From positions 1 to 64,000 of the forward strand of contig NZ_JAEHOQ010000010.1 of NCBI RefSeq assembly GCF_016239305.1: DNA of 64,000 bases, written 5' to 3'. Shown in pieces: positions 1 through 8,650 of this stretch (position 1 is its first letter; each line of letters opens with the position of its first letter). The translations under genes were made by a program, and so were the position numbers. The notes under the pieces were generated by a model that saw nothing but the letters and a program-made list of their open reading frames with translations, did not search any database and was not told the DNA's origin. This stretch comes from Proteus vulgaris (GTDB taxonomy: Bacteria > Pseudomonadota > Gammaproteobacteria > Enterobacterales > Enterobacteriaceae).

Positions 1-39
1 AAAAATAAAAATCATTAACTTATAAATACCTATTGTTAT

Positions 40-66
40 TAAATAAAAGAACAGTTCTGTCGATAA
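40..66 (+). promoter_or_regulatory. sigma-28 (FliA) type promoter of the first chemoreceptor gene
   Basis: TAAA at 40-43 is followed by exactly 15 bases and then GTCGATAA at 59-66. This matches the flagellar sigma-28 pattern TAAA-N15-GCCGATAA with one mismatch in the -10 part. It lies about 40 bases before the start codon. A sigma-28 promoter is what is expected for a chemotaxis gene, and the second chemoreceptor gene has a perfect copy. Confidence 0.75.
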
Positions 67-108
67 GAAAATAAATCTTATCGATATATATGTATAGGTA
101 TTTTTATT

Positions 109-1638
109 ATGAGCATTAAACGATCTGCTAAGATAGGTTCATCTGTATTATTATTGGTTTTTATTTTATCTTCGGCATTATCTTCATTTTTTATTTATAA
201 AATGAAAAATAATTTCACTCAAGTAGAAACTCTGTTAACACGTTACACTGATGTATTGATGGCACGCTATGAGTTAGCAACGATGCGTTCTAATGTAAAT
301 TTCTTAAAGCAAGATACTGCATTAACAAATGTAAAAGATGCTGAAATTATTGAAAAAAATAAAAAACTTGCTGACAGCGCTAAAAGTACCATGGAAGCGT
401 GGGTAAAAGAGAAAAAAGTGTCTATAGAAGCACAACAAAGTGTCGATGCCATTGCAAAATTATTTTATAGTTTGATTGATAGATTAGTTATTGCATCAAA
501 TACTTCAGGCTCAATAAATGTAAATGATGAAGAATTTGCTAATGATTTTGATAGATTAAATATTTTGTTTGATAATTATGTCACCATAAAAAGTAAGAAT
601 AGTGCTTCTCTTATAAATAACCAAGAAGCTATGGTTCACTTTTCTATTTATACAACCATTATTTCATTATTAATTTTAGTGATTGTTTTATGTTTTGTTA
701 TTCTTTGGGTAAATAAAATATTTATTTCTAATCTTCATACATTGTCTGATATTTTAACTAAAGTTGGTAAAGGTGAATTAGTTTTCACCTTACCTAAAAT
801 GAGAAAAGATGAGTTTGGTGAGCTATTTTCACATGTTGGTAATATGCAAAAAGCCTTAACTTCCACCATTCTTACCGTAAAAAGAGAGACTTTAGAGATA
901 AAACGGGGTGCTTCTGAGATTGCATCGGGTAATCAAGAGCTATCTTCTCGTACAGAAGAACAAGCCAGCGCCTTGCAACAAACTGCAGCTAGCATGGAAG
1001 AGATTAAAACGGCAGTCGCCAACAACACCGAAAATACTCAAGAAGCCAATGTTATTATTAATCAATCCAATGATATCGTTATCGATGGCGCGAATGTAAT
1101 GAAAGATGCGATGTTATCAATGAAGAAAATAGAACAAGGTGCATTAAAGGTCGGTGAAATTAATGAAGTGATTAATAGTCTTGCTAGCCAAACGAATATT
1201 TTAGCGTTAAACGCAGCAGTAGAAGCTGCGAGAGCAGGAGAGCAAGGACGCGGTTTTACCGTTGTTGCAGCAGAGGTGCGAAATTTAGCCTCTAAAAGTG
1301 CAGATGCAGCAAAAGAAATAAGTCAGATATTAAAAGCATCTATAGATGATGTGGCTGAAGGAACTGCTCTTGTTAATAAAACAGGGGAACACATGCAAGA
1401 AATTGTCGCTTCAATTGCAAAAGTAAACAATATTATGCAAGGGATAAGTCTTGCTTCAGAAGAGCAACGTGTTGGTATTGAACAAATTGCAGTGGCAATT
1501 AATCAGATGGATACCGTTGTACAGCAAAATGCCTCTTTAGTGGATCAAAGCGCATCTTCAACGATGATGTTAGATGAAAAGGCGCAGATGTTGATGGATA
1601 ATATGGCCGTTTTTCAAATTGAAGAACAAGCATTATAA
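109..1638 (+). CDS. methyl-accepting chemotaxis protein
   Basis: Inner-membrane chemoreceptor of 509 residues that should pass ligand signals to CheW and CheA. A first membrane helix (about residues 10-30) is followed by a helical periplasmic domain of about 150 residues, a second helix (about 180-203), a HAMP linker and a long cytoplasmic coiled coil. The conserved hairpin tip is present (LNAAVEAARAGEQGRGF, from about residue 366). The C-terminus ends in EEQAL, so the NWETF-type CheR/CheB tether of Tar and Tsr is absent. The paralogue at 8651 has the same length and near-identical signalling half. The ligand cannot be told from sequence. A sigma-28 promoter precedes it and a hairpin terminator follows. 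Confidence 0.95.
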   Translation: MSIKRSAKIGSSVLLLVFILSSALSSFFIYKMKNNFTQVETLLTRYTDVLMARYELATMRSNVNFLKQDTALTNVKDAEIIEKNKKLADSAKSTMEAWVKEKKVSIEAQQSVDAIAKLFYSLIDRLVIASNTSGSINVNDEEFANDFDRLNILFDNYVTIKSKNSASLINNQEAMVHFSIYTTIISLLILVIVLCFVILWVNKIFISNLHTLSDILTKVGKGELVFTLPKMRKDEFGELFSHVGNMQKALTSTILTVKRETLEIKRGASEIASGNQELSSRTEEQASALQQTAASMEEIKTAVANNTENTQEANVIINQSNDIVIDGANVMKDAMLSMKKIEQGALKVGEINEVINSLASQTNILALNAAVEAARAGEQGRGFTVVAAEVRNLASKSADAAKEISQILKASIDDVAEGTALVNKTGEHMQEIVASIAKVNNIMQGISLASEEQRVGIEQIAVAINQMDTVVQQNASLVDQSASSTMMLDEKAQMLMDNMAVFQIEEQAL

Positions 1639-1645
1639 CGATAAA

Positions 1646-1680
1646 AAACTCACTCTGAATTAGCGTATCAGAGTGAGTTT
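1646..1680. terminator. bidirectional terminator between chemoreceptor and fimbrial adhesin genes
   Basis: A perfect 13-bp stem (AAACTCACTCTGA and its complement) with a 9-base loop is flanked by A-rich sequence on the left and T-rich sequence on the right. It sits between two convergent genes, so it can serve both. Confidence 0.85.
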
Positions 1681-1710
1681 TTATTCTATTCAGGCAAACA
1701 GAATAAGGGA

Positions 1711-2874
1711 TTAATAATATTCAATCATAAAAGTTGCCGCGCCATTGGCAACACCCGCGGATAAGCGATCATCAACACGAATATAGCGCGCACGCAATGG
1801 AATACTGACCGTTCCTGCTTTTTCAGTAATGGGTTGTGCAAAGGCGGTTGGTGTATTAAATTTAACAAAATTTTCGCCAGTAGTACCATAAGCTAGCTGT
1901 ATCCCCACGCCTTTAGCCGCGCCAGGTACATCATTTACTTCAAAAGTGCCTGGGTACTCAATAATTGGTGGGTTTACAGGCTTAATGGTCACTCTTAGTT
2001 CATTAGGATCACGATCTGGGAATGTTTGTCCTTTTTCAGTGGTATATACATCTCCTTTACCACCAGAATAGTAACCTCGAAATGCAGGACAATTGTATAA
2101 ATTAATATCAGAGTTTATCCATTTGGTTGAACTACCTTTTGTAGGTAAGGTAGATGTTTCATGTTTGCCTAATTCCACTGTGTAGTCTTGTGTTTTACAG
2201 CTTGAAGCAGTAACACTAACCGAACCCGTAATATTCATGTATGCGGCTACAAAAGGAAATCCTTCGGCTAGAACCTTATTTTTTTCGGGGTAATTTACAT
2301 CAAGTTGCATTCTTGCAATATTGCTTAAATTAAACGTACCCGGCTGAATAGGACCTAATTTAATTAAAGAATAATTTAATACTGGGTGTGCCCAATATTC
2401 TATGAATTCTCTTTTATTTTCAATAAGTTCACGATTTCCTTCCCAAGAAAGTTTAGGAATATTAGGCATTAGTGAATTATTTCTATCTCTATTTGTATAA
2501 AATATAATACCAAGACCTGGGTTATTGGTTTTATAGACATTAGGAGGAATACCTGCGCCAACAGCGGGTGTTCCTGCCATATTTAATAATTTTATCTCCT
2601 GCCTTTCTAAAAAGTAATAGTATCCTAATCCTGCCGAAGGCACATTAAATCTACATTCATAGTTGTATGTATAACTAGCAATATCAATTTTACCTTGGTA
2701 AACAACAGAACCTACAGGCATATCAGCACCAACATGAATTACGCCACCAATGGACATGGTATGATTCACTGGAGGACCATTAACATTACATTTGACTGTT
2801 TGTTGTGCCATTACTTCCGCAACAGGTAAAAGTAGAAGCATTAAGGCTAAGGTTTTTTTTATTGTAAGCTTCAT
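1711..2874 (-). CDS. fimbrial tip adhesin-like protein
   Basis: Last gene of the chaperone-usher operon, 387 residues. It has a clear signal peptide ending near AEVMA (residues 1-23). The length is about twice that of a pilin, which fits a two-domain tip adhesin: an N-terminal half of unknown binding specificity and a C-terminal pilin half starting around residue 210, with cysteines in VTASSCKT and LYNCPAF. It ends in MIEYY, like the donor-strand C-terminus recognised by fimbrial chaperones. It starts 3 bases after the usher stop codon, so the two are co-transcribed. The receptor cannot be read from sequence. It could be a minor subunit rather than a true adhesin, but size and position favour adhesin. 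Confidence 0.8.
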   Translation of the reverse strand: MKLTIKKTLALMLLLLPVAEVMAQQTVKCNVNGPPVNHTMSIGGVIHVGADMPVGSVVYQGKIDIASYTYNYECRFNVPSAGLGYYYFLERQEIKLLNMAGTPAVGAGIPPNVYKTNNPGLGIIFYTNRDRNNSLMPNIPKLSWEGNRELIENKREFIEYWAHPVLNYSLIKLGPIQPGTFNLSNIARMQLDVNYPEKNKVLAEGFPFVAAYMNITGSVSVTASSCKTQDYTVELGKHETSTLPTKGSSTKWINSDINLYNCPAFRGYYSGGKGDVYTTEKGQTFPDRDPNELRVTIKPVNPPIIEYPGTFEVNDVPGAAKGVGIQLAYGTTGENFVKFNTPTAFAQPITEKAGTVSIPLRARYIRVDDRLSAGVANGAATFMIEYY

Positions 2875-2877
2875 ACT

Positions 2878-5523
2878 TTATTCTCCACAGACACTAGTAA
2901 GTTGAACAAAACTACTTGGATTATCTTTATCTTGTGCTGGTGCACTATAGTTAATGGTACATTGTTGTATTTCACCCGGCCCCCATTTCACGGTTAAGCG
3001 ACCTGATATTCTCTCAACTCGGGCGTAGAGAAGTCCTCCCTGACCTATACTACCCACTTCATTGTTCTGTTCATCGTAAGCGACACTACCAAATGGAATA
3101 GCGCCGTTATTACGTTGGATTGTAATTAACAGAGGGATACCTGCATTAGTTTTAAATTCCACTTTAGTGATTGCACCTTCAAATGGTGCAACGCGTGCTT
3201 GCGTGTTTTGTAGTTCGATATTATTTGACATTCCTTTCGGGTTAATCGTGATGTCATTCATTTGATATGGAGTTAAATAAGGGACTGCAGCATGACCAAA
3301 GCCATCGATTTCAATACCCGGATAGCCACTGACTTTGGCACCTTTAGCACCATCAGCTTCAACTACCGCAAAGGTATTACCTTGATAAGGAGTTGCAACT
3401 ACACCGCCAGACCAGCCAATTAATGAACCGCTAGCACCGATGGAACCATTTTGATAATGTTCACCTAAACCATAGTTAGCCGTTAAGTTGGTATAGTTAG
3501 TCTTAGCACTACCATTCAAGGTCATGCTAGATCCAACACCATGGTTCGTATTCATTGCTGTTATACCGTAATTATAACGATTATTTTCACCAGCAGATCC
3601 GGAGATCCCGATACGCTCACCTACATCTCCTCGACCATTACGCGTTAATGCGGCAGTTAAGGTTGGCATGTGATCAACACTTAAATCGTAGAGTGGTAAA
3701 ATAAAGTTCAATTCAAAAGATGTCTCTTTTTTACCATCTGCATTACGTGCTTGACCGACGTTTAAGCCATAAGAGAGACGCTTCCAGCGGTTGTTGTAAC
3801 CCATTTGGTATTGCAAGTCGGTAGTGTCATTGTTCCAGTAATTTTGCGTAAACCCACTAACATAGAATGTTCCCCAACCTTCAGGTAAACCTTGGTCAAC
3901 CGTGACGTTAAAGCGACTTTTTGGACGCCAAATATTGTTGATACTGCGCCCATAGCGTTCTTCATTAATAGCTTGAACAGCAGAGCTATAATCATAAAAT
4001 TTTTCGGTATTAAATTTATAAGCAGCAATCGTCAGGTTACTATTGGTGTCTTGAATAAATTTACTGTAACTGATTTGATAACTTTGTCCGCTATTCACTT
4101 TTGACGATGTTGTATTTAAGTGCAAACGCGCTTGAGTGATGTCAGCAGAAAATGCGCCTAATGGCGTGCTTAATGCAAAACCAGCTTGAAGTGCGTAATA
4201 ATCAGCACCGGTACTCTGTATACCCGCATAACCCGTTATCAGGTTAGTTAATCCACGGCGATAAGTGGCTTGATATAACGTTGGATCATAGTCAACAGAC
4301 GATGAGTTTAAATGGCCGGCGGCTACCGTATAGTTATGTTGCCCAGGACGTAATAATTGCACTACGGAAGCGTAATAGACTTTAAAGTTTTGTTGTGAAC
4401 CATCAGATTCTTGAATGGTGACATCCAAGTTACCGCCATATCCTGATGGATAAAGGTCATCAATCTCAAATGGGCCCGGTGGTACGGCAATTTCATGGAT
4501 CACTCGCCCATCTTGGCGAATAATGACTCGCGCATTAGATTTTGCGACACCGCGAATGGTCGGCGCAAAGCCACGTTGTGAATCAGGTAACATCTTCTCA
4601 TCACTAAAGAGCTGAATACCTCTTAATGGTTGAGAATCAAAAAGTTGTCCTGTTGTGAGGACATCACCGACTTGAACCACGCCTTTTATTGTGGTGATAA
4701 TACGTTGTAGATAATTATAAGTTGAGGTGTAGTCATGACCATTTTGTTCATTCCATGAATAGTTACCTGTGTGATGGAAACTCCATGCACCTAAATTAAG
4801 ATTACTATTAACGCCAACAAAAGCGGATTTATAATTTGTTCCATTGCTACGAGACATGAAATAGTTTGCGTTATAGCTCACTAATAATGCATTTATGCCT
4901 CGCTCCCAGAGTGAAGGGCTTACATAACCACGAGGTTTATAACCAACAAGAGCCTGTGGTGTATTGATCGTTAAACGTTGAACTGAATGGTCATAGTTTA
5001 CCTCTGTTGAGGGGACAGAATCGGTTAGTGCAATACACTCATGAAGTTCTAACGCACTTTTTAATAGTGGTGTTATTTTGTCACTTTTAAACCCAATTAA
5101 GCTGATAATATCTTTAGTTAAACAAGGCGATACTTGACCATTTGCTATATCTTTAAAAGTGACCGGTGTTCTTGCCATAAATTGACTGTTGACATAGATT
5201 TCAACATTCCATGTGCCAGGCAAAAAGGTATTTTCTTTATCAAAGCGACTAATATCAATCTCACCTTGAGATGTATTCATAAAAATAGGGTTAAATGAGT
5301 GTGAACCATTTCCATTTGTATTAGAAGGCTCACTATTCTTTGTCGATGAGGCAGTATTATTTTGTAATAAAGGTGACGTAGTGGTCGATAATGTACGAGT
5401 ACCATTAGGTAACCATTTATTATTTTCGATCTCTGTTATATTTTCTGCATAAGTATAAGGTGTTACTAAAAATAAAGTAGCACTAGCAGATATTATAATA
5501 GTTTTTAAAATATAACTGCTCAT
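2878..5523 (-). CDS. fimbrial outer-membrane usher protein (FimD/PapC family)
   Basis: Outer-membrane channel of 881 residues that assembles and exports fimbrial subunits delivered by the chaperone. A signal peptide (residues 1-26, ending TYA) is followed by an unusual Ser/Thr/Asn-rich stretch (about 27-76) before the usual usher N-domain starts at FNPIFM. The rest has standard usher features: the N-domain motif FLPGTWNVEIYVN, the barrel and plug region with RGIQLFSDEKMLPDSQRGFA, and C-terminal domains with two late cysteines (QQCTIN and TSVCGE). It lies between the chaperone gene (38-base gap) and the adhesin gene. Confidence 0.95.
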   Translation of the reverse strand: MSSYILKTIIISASATLFLVTPYTYAENITEIENNKWLPNGTRTLSTTTSPLLQNNTASSTKNSEPSNTNGNGSHSFNPIFMNTSQGEIDISRFDKENTFLPGTWNVEIYVNSQFMARTPVTFKDIANGQVSPCLTKDIISLIGFKSDKITPLLKSALELHECIALTDSVPSTEVNYDHSVQRLTINTPQALVGYKPRGYVSPSLWERGINALLVSYNANYFMSRSNGTNYKSAFVGVNSNLNLGAWSFHHTGNYSWNEQNGHDYTSTYNYLQRIITTIKGVVQVGDVLTTGQLFDSQPLRGIQLFSDEKMLPDSQRGFAPTIRGVAKSNARVIIRQDGRVIHEIAVPPGPFEIDDLYPSGYGGNLDVTIQESDGSQQNFKVYYASVVQLLRPGQHNYTVAAGHLNSSSVDYDPTLYQATYRRGLTNLITGYAGIQSTGADYYALQAGFALSTPLGAFSADITQARLHLNTTSSKVNSGQSYQISYSKFIQDTNSNLTIAAYKFNTEKFYDYSSAVQAINEERYGRSINNIWRPKSRFNVTVDQGLPEGWGTFYVSGFTQNYWNNDTTDLQYQMGYNNRWKRLSYGLNVGQARNADGKKETSFELNFILPLYDLSVDHMPTLTAALTRNGRGDVGERIGISGSAGENNRYNYGITAMNTNHGVGSSMTLNGSAKTNYTNLTANYGLGEHYQNGSIGASGSLIGWSGGVVATPYQGNTFAVVEADGAKGAKVSGYPGIEIDGFGHAAVPYLTPYQMNDITINPKGMSNNIELQNTQARVAPFEGAITKVEFKTNAGIPLLITIQRNNGAIPFGSVAYDEQNNEVGSIGQGGLLYARVERISGRLTVKWGPGEIQQCTINYSAPAQDKDNPSSFVQLTSVCGE

Positions 5524-5561
5524 TTGAATATTCCCGTATATTTTATGAAGTATTGAGAGTG

Positions 5562-6281
5562 CTAGAGTTTCGTTTCAACTATTTTCATTGCGCCCCAGTC
5601 ATTCACGTAACGATAAACAATCTTGCTTCCTAAATTTGCTGATACCCCATTGGGGATCGTAAATTCGTGTTGGCCTAATGGTGGAACGACCTCACCATCA
5701 ATTGGATTCTTCTCATTATTTGCAAGCGTGATAGAAACGAGTGAAACAAAATAAGGTGAATTATTAATTGCTTTTAACTTGTTACCCGCAATTGAAAATT
5801 GAAGGCCTTCCGCTGCATTTATTGCCCCTATTTTATCTTTTAGTGTATCTGGACGATAAAATAATTTTATTCTAGAGCGATAAGCAATTTGTAATTTATT
5901 ATCTATTTCCGTATTTGCGTTGGGTGGTATTTCTAATACATTTAACCAATAAATAGATTCTTTATCTTTAGGTAATGCAGTAGCGCCTGTGAAACTAATT
6001 CTTAATGACTGCGATTTTTCTGGCTCAATACGAAATACAGGTGGTGTTAATACAAAAGGAACTTGAATATTTTCAGGTTTTTCATCAACGTTACCAGTAT
6101 CAATCCAGTTTTGGATTAATACTGGCACTTTCCCTTCATTGCTAATTTTTACTGTGACTTCTTTTTCATTTTCATTATAAATAACACGAGTACCACTAAT
6201 AATAACGCCAGCGCTTACCCATGTTGGAATGATTAATAATAAACTGATAAAAAAGCTTTTAATTAATTTTGTGGTTATCAT
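5562..6281 (-). CDS. periplasmic fimbrial chaperone
   Basis: PapD/FimC-type chaperone of 239 residues that caps fimbrial subunits in the periplasm before hand-over to the usher. The start chosen is ATG at 6281, preceded by GGAATAAAG; an upstream in-frame TTG at 6311 is less likely. The signal peptide ends near WVSAG. Family motifs are visible: the G1-region signature SGTRVIYNENEKEVTV near the N-terminus, the ESIYWLNVLEIPP motif and the IKLFYRP motif with the conserved basic residue. The C-terminal Ig-like domain ends in MKIVETKL. It follows the major subunit gene after a hairpin. Confidence 0.93.
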   Translation of the reverse strand: MITTKLIKSFFISLLLIIPTWVSAGVIISGTRVIYNENEKEVTVKISNEGKVPVLIQNWIDTGNVDEKPENIQVPFVLTPPVFRIEPEKSQSLRISFTGATALPKDKESIYWLNVLEIPPNANTEIDNKLQIAYRSRIKLFYRPDTLKDKIGAINAAEGLQFSIAGNKLKAINNSPYFVSLVSITLANNEKNPIDGEVVPPLGQHEFTIPNGVSANLGSKIVYRYVNDWGAMKIVETKL

Positions 6282-6310
6282 ATTTATCTTTATTCCATTA
6301 ATAAAAAGCA

Positions 6311-6334
6311 ACAGAGAGGAGAATTCCCCTCTGT
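6311..6334 (-). terminator. intercistronic hairpin between pilin and chaperone genes
   Basis: An interrupted inverted repeat built on ACAGAG and CTCTGT is followed on the minus strand by a T-rich stretch (TTGCTTTTTAT). It lies just after the major subunit stop. Partial terminators at this place are common in fimbrial operons and keep subunit levels above chaperone and usher levels. That role is inferred. Confidence 0.55.
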
Positions 6335-6343
6335 TTATTTCGA

Positions 6344-6907
6344 TTATTTATATTGCAGAGTATAAACAACACTACTTGTTACTTTACCAGCATCTGTTTT
6401 ACCAGTTGCGTAGTATTCAACAGCGTATGGCAGAGTGGCTTTATCATTAGTAATTGTATAGTAAGTAGTATCATTTACTTGAGATGTATTACCTACTTTA
6501 ATTGCGTTGAAGTTAGCACCATCTAACAGTTGTAACTGAACTTGTTTTGCACCAGTTGCAGCAACATCCATGTTTTTCAGACGACCAGTTGATTGGTCTA
6601 CTGTTGCACCTGTTTCAAAGAAAGCAGAAACAGTGCTATGACCAGCTACACCGATTTTACAATCTGACAGGTTCATGTTGAATGAAGTACGACCAGTTAC
6701 TTCGCCTGCATTTTGTAAAACATTAGTACTGACTGTTGGTAAGGTAATAGTTGCATCAGGGCCTTGACCTTCGATATCAACTTTACAAGTTGTATCTGTT
6801 AATTCACCATTAAAAGTAATTGTACCGGTATTATCAGCAGCGATAGCATTACCAGCCATCAGACCAAATGCCATTGCTAAAGATGCACCAATGATAGATT
6901 TTTTCAT
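6344..6907 (-). CDS. major fimbrial subunit (type 1 pilin family)
   Basis: Pilin of 187 residues that polymerises into the fimbrial shaft. It has a signal peptide ending GNAIA, then an N-terminal donor strand (ADNTGTITFNGELTDTTC), two cysteines (C41 and C83) placed as in type 1 pilins, and the C-terminal beta strand YTLQYK. A good ribosome binding site (GAAGGAA) precedes the ATG. It is the first structural gene of the operon, with about 320 bases of leader separating it from the MrpJ-like gene. Of the known Proteus fimbriae I cannot say with certainty which this is. Confidence 0.93.
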   Translation of the reverse strand: MKKSIIGASLAMAFGLMAGNAIAADNTGTITFNGELTDTTCKVDIEGQGPDATITLPTVSTNVLQNAGEVTGRTSFNMNLSDCKIGVAGHSTVSAFFETGATVDQSTGRLKNMDVAATGAKQVQLQLLDGANFNAIKVGNTSQVNDTTYYTITNDKATLPYAVEYYATGKTDAGKVTSSVVYTLQYK

Positions 6908-7226
6908 TCTAAATTCCTTCGTTTTATATTAGATAACTACGTTTTAATAAATAGCTAAATATATTAAATAATATTTAGTAATTTATTTTTGACTCGCTAT
7001 TAGTGTAAAAACAAATAAAGGCCATCCATGGCGAATAAAGACACTTGTTAAGTGTTTTTTATTTTCCTAATAATTATCTATTAATACGAAATAACAGTTT
7101 GTCGGTTATTAACACCCCTAACTTCATAAAGCTAATAGCTCATGAAAATAAAACATAATTAAATATTTTATTTTCATGATTAATCGCTTAAAGTGATGCT
7201 TACGTAATTTTGTTAAATATTTGTTT
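6908..7226. other. leader region of the fimbrial operon, with a 14-bp inverted repeat
   Basis: About 320 AT-rich bases with no gene. It holds the pilin ribosome binding site, a small hairpin with a T-run on the plus strand (ACACTT-GTT-AAGTGT at 7041-7055) and a perfect inverted repeat at 7140-7179 (TCATGAAAATAAAA, 12-base spacer, complement). The larger repeat follows the MrpJ-like stop codon by 47 bases. It may act as its terminator or as a binding site. I could not fix the pilin promoter. Confidence 0.5.
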
Positions 7227-7526
7227 TTAATTTAGTTGGCTAACAGTAGTACTACTAAATTCATAGTCTCTTTTTTTTAATTGTGTGCTTGGCACCTTTT
7301 CGTTGTAGGTACTTATTACTTCACGATTTAAATCATCCCATGATTTGTCAAAAATAATGAGTAACTTATTTATTAAAGTAAGTGACATACTATTTTTGCC
7401 ATTCTCATAACGAGATATTTGTTGTTGGCTAACAGAGATTATTTTTGCCAGTTCACGACCTGATAATTTCTTCTCTTTTCTAGCCTTTTTAAAAAAAAAG
7501 CCTACTTTAGTGTCTAGATCGTTCAT
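7227..7526 (-). CDS. MrpJ-like fimbria-associated transcriptional regulator (Xre-type HTH)
   Basis: Small regulator of 99 residues with one Xre/Cro helix-turn-helix (about residues 10-65: KARKEKKLSGRELAKIISVS then QQQISRYENGKNSM). The recognition-helix signature SQQQISRYE is the hallmark I recall for MrpJ and its paralogues in P. mirabilis, which sit with fimbrial operons and repress flagellar genes when fimbriae are made. It lies upstream of the pilin gene on the same strand. MrpJ is encoded at the end of the mrp operon, so the position here differs. The binding targets are not visible. Confidence 0.85.
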   Translation of the reverse strand: MNDLDTKVGFFFKKARKEKKLSGRELAKIISVSQQQISRYENGKNSMSLTLINKLLIIFDKSWDDLNREVISTYNEKVPSTQLKKRDYEFSSTTVSQLN

Positions 7527-8357
7527 AAATTAATTCCAATAACATGAGGTCTAATATTTAGAAGTTATCACATATTAAAATTAGCCATTTCGGTTTGAGT
7601 AACTATATTACACATAAATTAGTGCGTAAAAATGGTTTACCCTATGCGATATCATTATGTAATAGGTAATTCCTATCAAGAGAGTAATTATTGTAAGGTT
7701 ATACTTAAGTTTTAGTAAGTGATAGGTATATCAATATGTTAAGAAACTTAATGTGGCGTAAACTGATTTTGATACTCGTTTTATGAGTTTTTATTAGGTG
7801 AAAAATCTGGTTTGATAAGTTATATATTAATTTATGTTTCATTTTTAGTCTTTATAGGATGAATTGTATAAAAAGGTTAGGCAATGTAAGGAAGTATGTT
7901 TTACGCGTAAAGTGGGTATTTGTGAGAAAAGTAGAGTGTAAGAATTCTCTGAATAAAATCAAAATTTGGGGTATATGATGAAAATGGATTATATGTATTT
8001 ATAAATAATCCATGAAAATCTTCTTTTTAGTGAATGGAGGAAAAAATGGAAATTGATCTAACTCAATAATTATTGTGGGAAATATTCATATAAAGAGGAG
8101 TTGATTATTTGATGCTAAGAAAATAGTTTTTTTAAAGTATTAATTGTAATGATGTTTGATGTGCCTTCTCTAAGATTCGATTTATTCTTATATATGGAAA
8201 ATAAAATAGCTTGTACGTTCTATTTTTCCTTTTTTCTAAAAATATCGATAATTTTTCATTAACAATATCCTAAGTGTTTATACCTTATCTGTATTTTTTT
8301 AGAAGCTATTTATCTCTAATTTATGAGTTGAGTTGTAAAAATGCTTAAGATATTTTA

Positions 8358-8387
8358 ATCGTTAAATGATAATTATCGTTTAACGAT
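8358..8387. repeat. 30-base palindrome in the fimbria-chemoreceptor intergenic region
   Basis: Two abutting 15-base arms, ATCGTTAAATGATAA and TTATCGTTTAACGAT, differ by one base from perfect symmetry. It has the look of a protein-binding operator. The core GATAATTATC has a weak similarity to Fur sites. It is 223 bases before the sigma-28 promoter. Confidence 0.5.
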
Positions 8388-8580
8388 GTGTGTAAAATGT
8401 TTGGCTTATTTTATTTAAATAAAAGGGTTGTCTAAAAATAGACCAACTAATAACACTAAATTACTATTTCATATTGGTATATCATCTAGATTAAGATGTA
8501 AAAAGAAGAAGAAAAAACTAGTTGCTATCATTGATTGAGAACTTAATTAAGCATTTGTGTCGATAATTCTGATTAATAAG

Positions 8581-8607
8581 TAAATAAAATCTATTTCGTG
8601 CCGATAA
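8581..8607 (+). promoter_or_regulatory. sigma-28 (FliA) type promoter of the second chemoreceptor gene
   Basis: TAAA at 8581-8584, exactly 15 bases, then a perfect GCCGATAA at 8600-8607. This is the full sigma-28 consensus. It lies 43 bases before the ATG at 8651. Confidence 0.85.
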
Positions 8608-8650
8608 ATGAGTACATTTGTATTATTTTATTGCCGGGGTGGATTATTTC

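Larger units (their letters stand above)
7527..8650. other. long AT-rich non-coding region between fimbrial regulator and second chemoreceptor
   Basis: About 1.1 kb without a convincing gene on either strand. It must contain the minus-strand promoter of the MrpJ-like gene and, at its right end, the sigma-28 promoter of the chemoreceptor. A near-perfect 30-base palindrome lies at 8358-8387 (ATCGTTAAATGATAA next to its complement with one mismatch). The size and base composition suit H-NS binding and multi-factor control, or the remains of a lost gene. Neither can be shown here. Confidence 0.5.

Noticed and set aside
7736-7786. Short frame beginning MLRNLMWRKLILIL
   Set aside because: It stops after 16 codons and has no ribosome binding site. 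It is probably chance in AT-rich DNA.
6908-8650. Phase-variable invertible promoter for the fimbrial operon
   Set aside because: No recombinase gene lies in the window and no pair of matching inverted repeats brackets the promoter region at the usual distance. The 7140-7179 repeat has only a 12-base spacer.
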